Shown one piece after another: positions 18,086 to 27,800 of a stretch of DNA of 34,167 bases. The notes beneath the pieces were generated by a model, which saw only the letters and a list, made by a program, of their open reading frames with translations, had not been told where the DNA came from and ran no database searches. Where the stretch lies: contig DWYJ01000078.1 in assembly GCA_019118745.1 (NCBI GenBank), positions 1 through 34,167 of the forward strand. The letters run 5' to 3'. The position numbers and the translations under genes were made by a program. This stretch comes from Candidatus Desulfovibrio gallistercoris. GTDB taxonomy: Bacteria; Desulfobacterota; Desulfovibrionia; Desulfovibrionales; Desulfovibrionaceae. Position 1 is the stretch's first letter; the number at the start of each line of letters is the position of its first letter.

Positions 18086-18121
18086 CGAAGCCGGATTTGA
18101 AGTCCGGCTTCGTTTCGTTTT
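18086..18121 (+). terminator. Rho-independent terminator of the cyclophilin gene
   Basis: CGAAGCCGGA pairs with TCCGGCTTCG around a 7-base loop and is followed by TTTCGTTTT. A smaller hairpin (CATCGGT/ACCGATG, 18055-18071) precedes it. Confidence 0.85.
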
Positions 18122-18163
18122 GGGCCCCGAAAAAAAGCGCCCTCACCCTTACCCCTCTGCATC

Positions 18164-19093
18164 ATGCTGGAATTGACGCTCCTTCTTAAATATGTCCTTC
18201 AGGCCACGGAACTCATGCCCTTTCTCCTCCTGCTCACCTATCCGCTGGGCAGGCGCGGCAACGGGCGTCTGGCCGTCTGGGGCGCACGCAGCTTCACCCT
18301 GCTGAGCCTGCGCCTGTGCTGGTGTTCCGTTGCTCTTTTGATCCTGCATTTCGTCCTGACCCTCTGGCAAATGGACGATATGTCCACCCTCCCGCGCTGG
18401 CAGTGGCAGCAGACCGCCGCCAGCCTGCTGGCCTGCGGGCTGGCCGCGCTCTTCCTGGCCCTCGTGCAGAAGGCCAACGGACGCCTGCCCCAATTCCCGC
18501 ATCTGCGGCCTGATGAGGAATGCCTCTATGACGGAGCGGTCATACGCCGTCCCATGCTGCTGACCGTGCCGGCCCTGCTGGCCCTGTTCGGCCTCATCCT
18601 CGTGCAGGGTGGCGTGCTGGCTCCGCCGCCTCAGGGCATGGCCCGCAACGACCTTTTCCGCCTCGTGCTCGGCGCAAGTCTGGGGACGGCCTTCTCCCAC
18701 CTGTCGGCGGCGGGGGGCGTCGCCCTGCTGGTGCTCTACGCCAATGCCCGCATACCGCTGCTGTTCGGCAAGAACTGGGATCGGGCGGTACGCTGGTGCG
18801 CCGTCTGGGCCGTACTGGGCCTGCTGCCCACCTGCATCGACCGCTGGAGCGACATCCTGCTCCAGCCGCTGCTCTTCCTGCTGTCCGGCCGTCCGCTGTC
18901 CACGCTGACGGAAGACCCCGTGGCTCTGGCGACCCTCAACACCACGCCCGCCGCCGCCATGTTGACCCTGGCGGCCTGCCTCTGGGCCCTGCCGCTCTTC
19001 CGGCCCCGTCTTGCCCGTCACCTCTGGCTGCTGCTCCTGCCGTGGCTCTGTCTGCTCCTGCAGCCCCATGTGCAGCGGGCCTTTGCCCTGTAA
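18164..19093 (+). CDS. Unidentified multi-pass membrane protein
   Basis: I do not recognise this 309-residue protein. About eight hydrophobic segments are visible (for example residues 5-27, 45-66, 84-102, 133-153, 170-193, 211-227, 263-280 and 287-303), separated by short polar loops; a HLRPDEECLYDG loop lies near residue 115. No cofactor motif or transporter signature stands out. The plus-strand reading is chosen over a nearly coextensive minus-strand frame because only the plus product looks like a real membrane protein; the minus one is Gln/Gly-rich shadow. The ATG at 18164 lacks a good ribosome-binding site, so the start is uncertain. It lies just past the cyclophilin terminator. Confidence 0.65.
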   Translation: MLELTLLLKYVLQATELMPFLLLLTYPLGRRGNGRLAVWGARSFTLLSLRLCWCSVALLILHFVLTLWQMDDMSTLPRWQWQQTAASLLACGLAALFLALVQKANGRLPQFPHLRPDEECLYDGAVIRRPMLLTVPALLALFGLILVQGGVLAPPPQGMARNDLFRLVLGASLGTAFSHLSAAGGVALLVLYANARIPLLFGKNWDRAVRWCAVWAVLGLLPTCIDRWSDILLQPLLFLLSGRPLSTLTEDPVALATLNTTPAAAMLTLAACLWALPLFRPRLARHLWLLLLPWLCLLLQPHVQRAFAL

Positions 19094-19120
19094 CGCCTGC
19101 CCGCAACATCAATGACTATT

Positions 19121-19285
19121 GGGGGGAAGGGGACCCCCTCGCTCTGCTGTCGATGCCCGTAAGGCTCCTGCGTCGCCTAACGGGCACGGCCTACGGCCGC
19201 CTTTCGGTCGCCGCCAGCGCTGGAGGTGTTCCCCTTCCCCCCAAGCCCCCCATCCCTTCCCCAGCGCGCTTTTACCAGGGGAAAA
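19121..19285. repeat. Dispersed G/C-run intergenic repeat, near-complete copy
   Basis: The left edge is GGGGGGAAGGGG (19121-19132). The interior includes a 36-bp unit (19140-19175) found twice more at 33902-33937 and 33975-34010, then a palindromic CGGGCACGGCC...GGTCG block. The right edge (19231-19285) starts CCCCTTCCCCCC and ends in TACCAGGGGAAAA; reversed, it is nearly identical to 34113-34167. The edges pair with each other, giving a long foldable element. Confidence 0.85.
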
Positions 19286-19395
19286 GTCGGGGGGAAGAGT
19301 AGGGATACGAGGCAACCCCGCCCCAAAGGCAAGCGGAACATGTACAGCTTGTTTGTTTTATCTGATTAAATTATTTGTAAAATTTGTGTTGATGC

Positions 19396-19488
19396 GCCCT
19401 GACAGGCGCGGCCCTGCGGCCGCCTTTCGGTCGTTACCCTTCCCTTAAGTCCACCGTCCCTTCCCCAAATGCGCTTCATGCATGAGGC
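19396..19488. repeat. Diverged copy of the G/C-run intergenic repeat
   Basis: GGCGCGGCCCTGCGGCCGCC and CTTTCGGTCG (19404-19433) match the interior of the copies at 19186-19211 and 33946-33974. CCCTTCCCTTAAG...CCCTTCCCC then AAATGCGCTT (19437-19476) is a decayed version of the right edge. It sits about 110 bases after the near-complete copy, in the same orientation. Confidence 0.65.
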
Positions 19489-19554
19489 CGTAAGTCCGGT
19501 GCAGCACGCACGCCGAGGCTGCGGCTGCCTGTCGTCGTAGCCGGAAAAAAGAGA

Positions 19555-19582
19555 GCGTTTTGCTGTGGAAAAGGCAAAACGC
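19555..19582. repeat. GCGTTTTG/CAAAACGC palindrome, also seen near 24964
   Basis: GCGTTTTG and CAAAACGC are separated by 12 bases. A related sequence (GCGTTTTG, TCTTTGAAAAAGGCAAAG, then GAGG and GGC) occurs at 24964-25000, upstream of the binding-protein gene. It could be a second dispersed repeat family or an operator. Confidence 0.45.
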
Positions 19583-19710
19583 GAGGGGCGGCGTTCGCCT
19601 TTCCGTCTCATCACCGGCGTTCGTCCGCAATTTTTTTCGTGTCGGTATATTGACGCCTCGCCGGGACGTCTTACCTTCTATCCCAGAAACCCACACTGGG
19701 GGATGATTCT

Positions 19711-20664
19711 ATGGCAGTAGAATACAAGGATTATTACAAGCTGCTTGGCGTCGAGCGCAGCGCCTCCGCCGAGCAGATTTCACGAGCCTACAAGAAGCTG
19801 GCGCGTCAGTATCACCCTGACCTCAATCCGGGCAACAAGCAGGCTGAAGAGAAGTTCAAGGAGATCAACGAAGCCTACGAAGTGCTCAAGGACCCGGAAA
19901 AGCGCAAGCTCTATGACCAGCTCGGGCCCAACTGGCAGCATGGTCAGAACTTCCAGGGTGCGCCCGGCTTCGAGAACATGCATTTTTCCTTCAACGGACA
20001 GGGCTTTGACGGCGCGGGCTTCTCGGACTTTTTCGAAACGCTTTTCGGCGGGGCGCGCAACGCCCGCGGCGGGCGCAACAATGCCGGTTTCGGCGCGGAC
20101 CCCTTCGGCGGCTTCAGCGCGCGTGCCCGGCGGGGCCGGGACGTGGAGGCCGAGCTTTCCCTTTCGCTGGAAGATGTGGCGCGCGGCGGCAAGCGCAGCG
20201 TGACCATCCAGACCGGGAGCGGCCCCAAGACCCTGGAGGTCAACGTGCCGGCCGGCATCCGCGAAGGAGCCAAGTTGCGGCTGGCCGGACAGGGCGAGGC
20301 TGCGCCGGGCGGCAGCGCGGGGGACCTCTTCCTGCGCGTGCGCTATCTGCCGCATCCGCTGTTCAAGGTGGACGGGGACAACCTGCAAAGCGACGTCTGG
20401 CTGTCGCCGTGGGAGGCTGTGCTCGGTGCGCGCGTCCCCGTGCGGACGCTGGACGGCGAGGTGGAACTCAACATCCCGGCAGGCACGTCCTCCGGCCGCA
20501 AGTTCCGTCTGCGCGGAAAGGGGCTCGGCAGCGTCGTCGCCAGAGGGGATCTGCTGGCCCGCGTCATGATCCGCGTGCCGGAGCAGCTCACGGACAGCGA
20601 GCGCGAACTCTGGAGCAAGCTGGCCGAAACGTCCGCTTTTTCCGCCCGTCAACAACGTTCGTAA
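19711..20664 (+). CDS. cbpA: DnaJ-class co-chaperone, CbpA type
   Basis: This 317-residue J-domain protein stimulates DnaK ATPase and delivers unfolded clients. Residues 5-70 are the J domain with HPD at 35-37. A Gly/Phe-rich linker (about 75-140, [11 protein letters not shown]) follows, then two beta-sandwich substrate domains with [20 protein letters not shown] and [19 protein letters not shown]. There is no CxxCxGxG zinc-finger block, so it is the CbpA (class II) form and not DnaJ itself. It is followed 12 bases later by a CbpM-like gene and then clpB, a disaggregation operon in which DnaJ-type protein, modulator and ClpB are made together. Confidence 0.94.
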   Translation: MAVEYKDYYKLLGVERSASAEQISRAYKKLARQYHPDLNPGNKQAEEKFKEINEAYEVLKDPEKRKLYDQLGPNWQHGQNFQGAPGFENMHFSFNGQGFDGAGFSDFFETLFGGARNARGGRNNAGFGADPFGGFSARARRGRDVEAELSLSLEDVARGGKRSVTIQTGSGPKTLEVNVPAGIREGAKLRLAGQGEAAPGGSAGDLFLRVRYLPHPLFKVDGDNLQSDVWLSPWEAVLGARVPVRTLDGEVELNIPAGTSSGRKFRLRGKGLGSVVARGDLLARVMIRVPEQLTDSERELWSKLAETSAFSARQQRS

Positions 20665-20676
20665 GGGAGGCCGCAC

Positions 20677-20991
20677 ATGAGCCTGTTACGTAAAAGCATC
20701 ACGCTGCCCACGCCGTCCGGCTACATGGTGTGGGAAGAATTCGTGGCCAGCACGGGCATAGACCCTGACCGCCTGCGCGAACTGCTGGCGCTGGGCTGGC
20801 TGGATACCGGCAGGAACGCTACGGAGCAGCCCCTGTTCCGGGATGTGGACATCTACCGCGTCCGCAAGCTGGAACGCATCTGCTGCGATTTTGAGCTGCC
20901 CGTGCTGGGCGGGACCATCATCGTGGATCTGCTGGAACGGGTGGATCAGCTGGAACGCCGGGTACGCGACCTGCGCGGACTGGAAGACTAA
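20677..20991 (+). CDS. cbpM: CbpM-like chaperone modulator (MerR-type fold)
   Basis: This is a 104-residue protein. Residues 17-65 form a winged-helix/MerR-like segment (FVASTGIDPDRLRELLALGWLD, then RDVDIYRVRKLERIC). A C-terminal coiled region (LLERVDQLERRVRDLRGLE) can pair helices. In E. coli the gene after cbpA encodes CbpM, which binds the CbpA J domain and blocks its work with DnaK. The position and size match. GGGAGG lies six bases ahead of the ATG. A transcription-factor role (HspR/MerR type) is the alternative; the family cannot be separated by sequence alone here. Confidence 0.8.
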   Translation: MSLLRKSITLPTPSGYMVWEEFVASTGIDPDRLRELLALGWLDTGRNATEQPLFRDVDIYRVRKLERICCDFELPVLGGTIIVDLLERVDQLERRVRDLRGLED

Positions 20992-21059
20992 AAGATTTTT
21001 TTCGCCGTCGCGCGGCAGGGCAGACCCCGCGCGCACGGTATGGCAAGGAGGCATTCTTT

Positions 21060-23438
<2,379 letters not shown>

Positions 23439-23451
23439 GAGAGATTCTTGC

Positions 23452-23516
23452 GGGGGGAAGGGCCCCTTTGTGAACAAAGGGTCCCTTCCCCCCGCACCCC
23501 CCATCCCCCGAAAAAC
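23452..23516. repeat. G/C-run hairpin repeat downstream of clpB
   Basis: Positions 23452-23470 pair with 23475-23493 (19 bp, one mismatch, loop TGAA). The outer GGGGGGAAGGG and CCCTTCCCCCC, followed by a C-rich flank ending CCCCCCATCCC, are the same edges as in the 19121-19285 copy, but the interior is different. It follows the clpB stop codon by 13 bases and may help end that transcript. Confidence 0.8.
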
Positions 23517-23593
23517 GTTATTTGTCCAGACGTAAAGCGCCTTGGCGCGCAAGGCGAGGCCAGAGCGCAAGCCAGCCGAATTCTGTACACACG

Positions 23594-23629
23594 AGGCCGC
23601 ACAGTTTTTGCTGTGCGGCCTGTTTTTTT
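23594..23629 (+). terminator. Rho-independent terminator downstream of clpB
   Basis: GGCCGCACAG pairs with CTGTGCGGCC around TTTTTG and is followed by TGTTTTTTT. It lies about 155 bases after the clpB stop. Confidence 0.85.
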
Positions 23630-23729
23630 CATGCCGCCGGGGGACGTGACAAGCGGGCGACACCCTGTCGGGGCACGAGGTCCGGCAGGCTCCCTGACGA
23701 AAGTTTTGGGAAGGGAGAGGGGGAACACG

Positions 23730-23777
23730 AGGGGGAGAGGGAAACCGTTTTTCAAAACGGTTTCCCTCTCCCCCTCA
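23730..23777. repeat. 48-bp near-perfect palindrome
   Basis: The arms 23730-23752 and 23755-23777 pair completely with only TC in the middle. The outer part is purine-rich GAGGGGGAGAGGG and the inner part AAACCGTTTT. It resembles the G/C-run repeats in its outer half and could be a bidirectional terminator between two convergent genes. Confidence 0.8.
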
Positions 23778-23880
23778 CATAAGGATTATTTTTTTGTGGG
23801 GGGAACCCCGCAGGCAGCGGTAACACGTCTTGGCCTGGACGTGTGCGGCATGCTTTCAGATAGCCCAAGGCAACGGTTGT

Positions 23881-24945
23881 TCACTGTTGATTGATCCGCT
23901 TGAGGTAGGTATCGGTAACATAGGCTGCATCTTCGACCTTGGAGAGTTCATCGGGGGAGATGCTTCCGATGGAAGCGAAAAACTTCGCGGTGTCGGCCAG
24001 CCAGCGCTGGATTGTGCTCATCCCCTTGGAGGCGTCGAAGAGTTTAAGCTGGCCTTCCAGATTCCACACCGGGTGAGATTCGAGATCCTTGCGAGCCAAA
24101 TCCGCGGTATAGTTCTTTCCGGCCCAGTCAAGAAAGAATCGCCGGTATTCGGGAATAAGATCGTTCACGTCCGCCGTCCTCAGATAGTCTACGCCACGTA
24201 GATAAACGGAGAGGAACGCGGCGGTGATGTCAGGATGCGCTTCAGCGTACTTGCCATCAGCCACGAGCACCAGCGGAGCGCCTTTGCCGCACTGTGCGGC
24301 ATTGCCCGCGACTTTCCAGCCTTTGTCCATTCCGGCATACATGTGTGGCGCCCACAACGCGACGAAATCTCCTATCCCGTTGGCAAAAGCCCCGATTGCC
24401 TGTGGCTGATCCATATTTTTGATGGTGACTTCTGATGACTTCACGCCGAGGCCAGCAAGCCATGCGTCAAGGGCAAAATGCGCCGAGGAAATGGTGGTGC
24501 AGAGTATGGTCTTCCCGCGCACGTCTTGTGGAGAGCCGAATATGTCAGGGAATTGCGGGGTATGCCCTTTCGTCCTGAAAATGGGGTTATCGGGACGGGC
24601 AAGCACGCCGACGCAGGAGGATTCGTCCGTGCCTATGCCGATGACTTTGATGCCATAACGCAGATTGCCCATCACAGTCGGGGCTCCCCCAAGACAGGCG
24701 AATTGCCACTCGCCAGCCGGGAGAGCGTTGAGTATCGCCATACCGGAGTCGAAAAACAGGATATCGATATCCAGACCAGCCTCCTTATCCCAGCCTTTTT
24801 CCTTCGCGTACCAGATGGCGAAGGTTTCAAATGAATCCATCCAGGCTGTTCGAATGCGAGTGAGCTCAGCCGCTGAGGCTGGGACGCACAGAAGAAGCGT
24901 CAGCAGAGCGGTGGCGAAGGTGGAAACAATCATGGTGAGGCGCAT
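23881..24945 (-). CDS. Orphan ABC substrate-binding protein, TauA/SsuA/NMT1-like
   Basis: This 354-residue protein has a signal peptide (residues 1-26, MRLTMIVSTFATALL, cut after PASAA) and should be periplasmic. The body fits the TauA/SsuA type: FFDSGMAILNALPAGEWQFACLGG near residue 65, DVRGKTILCTTISSAHFALDAWLAGLGV mid-protein, and YAEAHPDITAAFLSVYLRG later. The ligand could be a sulfonate, nitrate or a pyrimidine; it cannot be set here. No permease or ATPase lies nearby. By eye its codons are less GC-biased than its neighbours (many GAT, GCG, AAA and ATA-type third bases), a hint of transfer. The start at 24945 has GGAGG ahead; an ATG four codons earlier overlaps that site. Confidence 0.85.
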   Translation of the reverse strand: MRLTMIVSTFATALLTLLLCVPASAAELTRIRTAWMDSFETFAIWYAKEKGWDKEAGLDIDILFFDSGMAILNALPAGEWQFACLGGAPTVMGNLRYGIKVIGIGTDESSCVGVLARPDNPIFRTKGHTPQFPDIFGSPQDVRGKTILCTTISSAHFALDAWLAGLGVKSSEVTIKNMDQPQAIGAFANGIGDFVALWAPHMYAGMDKGWKVAGNAAQCGKGAPLVLVADGKYAEAHPDITAAFLSVYLRGVDYLRTADVNDLIPEYRRFFLDWAGKNYTADLARKDLESHPVWNLEGQLKLFDASKGMSTIQRWLADTAKFFASIGSISPDELSKVEDAAYVTDTYLKRINQQ

Positions 24946-25102
24946 TGTATCCTCCATTGGTTAAAGCGTTTTGTCTTTGAAAAAGGCAAAGTACGAGGTG
25001 GCAGTACTGCGCCGCCCGGCCCAAAGTGAGCGAAAAACCGTGTTTTTTTCCCGAAGCGACAGGTCGTATGGTTTGAAACGCAGAGCGTTCCGACAAAATG
25101 CT

Positions 25103-26056
25103 TCAGGTGTAGAGCTTCCATTTGCTGGCGGCAAGGCAAGCCAAAAAAGCATGCACGAGGTTGGCCGCCGCAAAGGAGGTGATGGCCCCGTGGTCCGCTG
25201 CGGGCAGCACTTCCACCATATCCATGCCCACCAGCTTCAGACCGGGGCAGATCCCCTGCAGCAGGGCCAGCGCTTCATGGGTGGTGAATCCGCCCACTTC
25301 GGGCGTGCCGGTGCCGGGGGCGTAGGCGGCGTCGAGGAAGTCGATGTCGAAGGTGACGAAGACCGGCGTTCCGGGCTGTACGCGCTCCCGGGTGCGGCGG
25401 ATGGTCTCGGCCAGTCCGATGGTGTGCACCTGCCAGCCGTCCAGGATTTCCATGCCTTTGCCTCTGGCGTAGTCCCAGGCGCTGCGGCTGTAGAGAGGCC
25501 CGCGGATGCCTATTTGCGTGCTTTGCTCGGGCAGGATGAGCCCTTCTTCCACGGCCCAGTAAAAGGGCGTGCCGTGGTTGTAGGGCTTGCAGAAAAAGTT
25601 GTTGCCCGTATCGGAATGGGCGTCAAAATGGATGAGGGCGACAGGGCCGTGGACCTTGGTGAGCCCCCGCAGTTCCGGCAAGGTGATGGAGTGGTCTCCG
25701 CCCAGCAGCACCGGCACGCAGCCCTGCTCGCAGAGGCGGGCGGTTTCCCGCTCGATGACGGCAAAGGATTCCTCGATATAGCCGGGGATGATGTCCATAT
25801 CTCCGGCGTCCACGCCGTCCAGCACCTCGAAGATGTCCACATCCAGCACGTGATGATAGGGCTTGAGGATGGCCGAGGCTTCGCGGATGGCCGCAGGCCC
25901 GAAGCGGCAGCCGGGCCGGTAGGAAGTGGCCGTATCGAAGGGAACGCCCATGACGGCGAAATCGTTCCCCTTGACGTCCTGACTGTAGGGGAGACGCTGG
26001 AAGGTACGGATACCGCAAAAACGGGGAGACTTGAGAGAGTTGACCGGCTTGCCCAT
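25103..26056 (-). CDS. speB: Agmatinase-family ureohydrolase
   Basis: This 317-residue enzyme belongs to the arginase/agmatinase family, which releases urea from a guanidino group using two manganese ions. All metal ligands are present: His122 (GGDHS), Asp145, His147 and Asp149 (DAHSD), and Asp237 and Asp239 (FDIDFLD), followed by AYAPGTGTPEVGG. Agmatine is the default substrate, but guanidinobutyrate or guanidinopropionate hydrolases look alike, so the substrate is open. The ATG at 26056 has AAGGAGG ahead. A sigma-54 promoter lies about 40 bases upstream of the start, followed by an operator-like array, and the gene for a probable sigma-54 activator is next upstream. The gene therefore looks inducible. 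Confidence 0.92.
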   Translation of the reverse strand: MGKPVNSLKSPRFCGIRTFQRLPYSQDVKGNDFAVMGVPFDTATSYRPGCRFGPAAIREASAILKPYHHVLDVDIFEVLDGVDAGDMDIIPGYIEESFAVIERETARLCEQGCVPVLLGGDHSITLPELRGLTKVHGPVALIHFDAHSDTGNNFFCKPYNHGTPFYWAVEEGLILPEQSTQIGIRGPLYSRSAWDYARGKGMEILDGWQVHTIGLAETIRRTRERVQPGTPVFVTFDIDFLDAAYAPGTGTPEVGGFTTHEALALLQGICPGLKLVGMDMVEVLPAADHGAITSFAAANLVHAFLACLAASKWKLYT

Positions 26057-26097
26057 ATTCTGTTCCTCCTTGGGGAAAAGGTCTTTGTTCTTTTTTG

Positions 26098-26113
26098 AGC
26101 AAGCGGCATGCCA
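26098..26113 (-). promoter_or_regulatory. Sigma-54 (-24/-12) promoter of the agmatinase gene
   Basis: On the minus strand TGGCATGCCGCTTGCT. The invariant GG and GC elements are exactly 10 bases apart, and the match to TGGCACG-N4-TTGCW is missed at only one position (T for C). The predicted start is near 26088, about 30 bases before the ATG. Confidence 0.85.
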
Positions 26114-26164
26114 TGCTTTTTCTTATTGATTTTATTGTATTTTTTTAAAAACCCCTTATGTGTC

Positions 26165-26270
26165 TATTCATTTTAGAATAAGAGTAATGCAAAAATGAAT
26201 AGATTTTGGTAAAAAATAATGATTTCAGTTGATTAGTTTGTATTCATTGATGAATAAAATGTATTCACTT
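26165..26270. promoter_or_regulatory. Upstream activator array of TATTCA half-sites
   Basis: An AT-rich stretch carries TATTCATTTT (26165-26174), its inverse AAAATGAATA (26192-26201), the near-palindrome TATTCATTGATGAATA (26241-26256) and a further TATTCA (26262-26267). The sites lie about 55-165 bases upstream of the sigma-54 promoter, the usual distance for enhancer-binding proteins. The last half-site overlaps the stop codon of the regulator gene. Confidence 0.7.
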
Positions 26271-27672
26271 CTGCATGGAATTTCCGGCGCGGCAGTAGCG
26301 GGCTATCTTGCGTGCCGCTGAGGGCTGGCTGATGCCCAGCGCCCGGGCCACGGCCACGGTGGTCTTGTAGCGGGCATGGGCGGCAAGGATGATGTCCCGC
26401 TCGCAATTCTCCAGCGCGGTCTTCAGGTCGAGGCTGTCGCTCTGGAGCAGGGCGGATGGCGTCGTGCCGAGGCTGACATGCTCCGGCAGGTCGGCGGCGG
26501 CTATCTCCTCATGGTCGGCGGTGATGACGCACTGTTCCACGATGTTTTGCAATTCGCGCACGTTCCCCGGCCAGGTGTAGGCACGCAGGTGTTGCAGGGC
26601 GGCTGTGCTGAAGCGCTTGGCCGTGCCGTACTTGTCGTTGGTCTTGCGCAGGAAGTAGTCCAGCAGGGGGGGAGATGTCTTCGCGCCGGTCGCGCAGGGG
26701 CGGTATGGTCAGCGGAAAGGTGCTGAGGCGGAAGAAAAGGTCGCTGCGGAAGCGCTTCTTGCGGACAAGGGCCCGCAGATCCTGATTGGTGGCCGCCACG
26801 AGGCGGAAATCCACGTGGGTGGGCTTGTGCGCCCCCAGCTTGAAGAAGCGTTTTTCCTGGATGACTTCCAGCAACTTCGCCTGGAGAGGCAGGGGGATCT
26901 CCCCCACCTCGTCCAGAAAGAGGGTGCCGCCGTGCGCCTGTTCGATGCGTCCGGGCTTGCCGCGCTGACGCGCCCCGGTGAAACTGCCGGATTCATAGCC
27001 GAAAAGTTCCGATTCCAGCAGACTGTCGGGGATGCCCGCGCAATTGATCTCCACCAGCGGCCCGGAGGAGCGCTGCCCGGCATGGTGCAGGAGCCGGGCC
27101 ACCACGTTCTTGCCCACGCCGAACTCGCCGGTGATGAGGATGCCCGTCTCCAGATCGGCGACCTTGCGGACCTGCTCCAACACCTCCTGCATGGCCGCGC
27201 TGGCGTAGACCACGCCGCCGTACGGCAGGGGCGGGTTTTTTTCCTCGTGCGGGGCTCCGGCGGAAAGGATGTTCTGGTATTCGTCATAAAGGCGGAGCGA
27301 GTAGGCCGGATCGACCGTATAGCTGACCACCAGGGAAATGTCCCCGTTCTGGTCATAGACGGGCACGCCGGTCACGATGTTGAGCTGTCCGGACTGGGAG
27401 GTCTCGGTCAGGGTGACGACGCGCCGCGTCTTGAGCACCAGCGCGGCGACCGAGGGCGTGAAGACGCGCTCCGCCTCCAGCTCGTAGGTGGTGCGGCCCA
27501 CCACTTCATCCCGGGAAATGCCGTAATTGCGTTCGAAGCAGGAGCTGACCCAGAGGATGATGCCGTCCTTGCCCACGATGGCTATGTTGTCATGCAGGGC
27601 TTCCATGACGGAGAACAGGGAGCGCAGGGAGGGATACTGGGCACAAAGGGTGCGATATTCCGTGATGTTCAT
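26265..27672 (-). pseudogene. Sigma-54 activator (PAS-AAA+-HTH), split by a homopolymer frameshift
   Basis: The first frame encodes a PAS-like sensor (about residues 15-130) and most of the sigma-54 AAA+ domain: Walker A GEFGVGKN (182-189), GSFTGA (229-234, a variant of the GAFTGA sigma-54 contact loop), Walker B GGTLFLDEVGEI, and FFRLSTFPLTIPPLRDRREDIS. After codon 334 the frame goes astray. The true continuation (PLLDYFLRKTNDKYG, WPGNVRELQNIVEQ, then the Fis-type helix-turn-helix TTVAVARALGISQPSAARKIARY) is in another frame ending at 26265. Removing one base of the G7 run at 26666-26672 gives an intact 468-residue protein. It is probably the activator of the agmatinase gene. As sequenced it would lack the DNA-binding domain. 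The start at 27672 has a weak ribosome-binding site. Confidence 0.88.
26666..26672. other. G7 homopolymer at the activator frameshift
   Basis: Seven Gs on the plus strand (C7 in the gene). Six would keep the reading frame (ATC TCC CCC CTG CTG GAC). Such runs slip in replication and are also a common sequencing error. Confidence 0.9.
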
Positions 27673-27800
27673 GATGCGACCGCCGGGCTGGCAGGAGGAG
27701 ATAGGCGTGCGGGACGCTCCCGCACGCGGCATGCGCCAAACGGCATCAGCCTACATGAGGCCTGTCCGGCGGTCAAAAGGAAGGGGGAGGGGGAGAGCGG
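27673..27800 (-). promoter_or_regulatory. Structured leader upstream of the activator gene
   Basis: GCGTGCGGGA and TCCCGCACGC form a 10-bp hairpin with a 3-base loop (27705-27727). Outside it, GACCGCCGG (27678-27686) is complementary to CCGGCGGTC (27766-27774). The inner copy lies directly before the start codon, over the likely ribosome-binding region. Confidence 0.5.

Larger units (their letters stand above)
19286..19710. other. Intergenic region upstream of the chaperone operon
   Basis: Besides the repeat copy at 19396-19488 and the palindrome at 19555-19582, the stretch has AT-rich patches (19350-19395) and no supported gene. The last 90 bases before the ATG at 19711 should hold the chaperone promoter. 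TTGACG (19650-19655) with TACCTT 16 bases on is a weak candidate. I found no CIRCE element and no good sigma-32 site. Confidence 0.55.
23517..23880. other. Intergenic stretch between clpB and the binding-protein gene
   Basis: No gene is supported. It holds the clpB terminator (23594-23629), a 48-bp palindrome (23730-23777) and a small hairpin ACACGTC/GACGTGT (23823-23844) just past the end of the minus-strand binding-protein gene, without a T tract. Confidence 0.6.

Noticed and set aside
18149-19069. 306-codon minus-strand frame opposite the membrane protein
   Set aside because: The product is Gln/Gly/Arg-rich without any domain; the plus-strand frame gives a coherent multi-pass membrane protein.
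19590-19710. CIRCE or sigma-32 heat-shock site before the chaperone operon
   Set aside because: I searched by eye for TTAGCACTC/GAGTGCTAA and CTTGAA/CCCCAT patterns and found no acceptable match.
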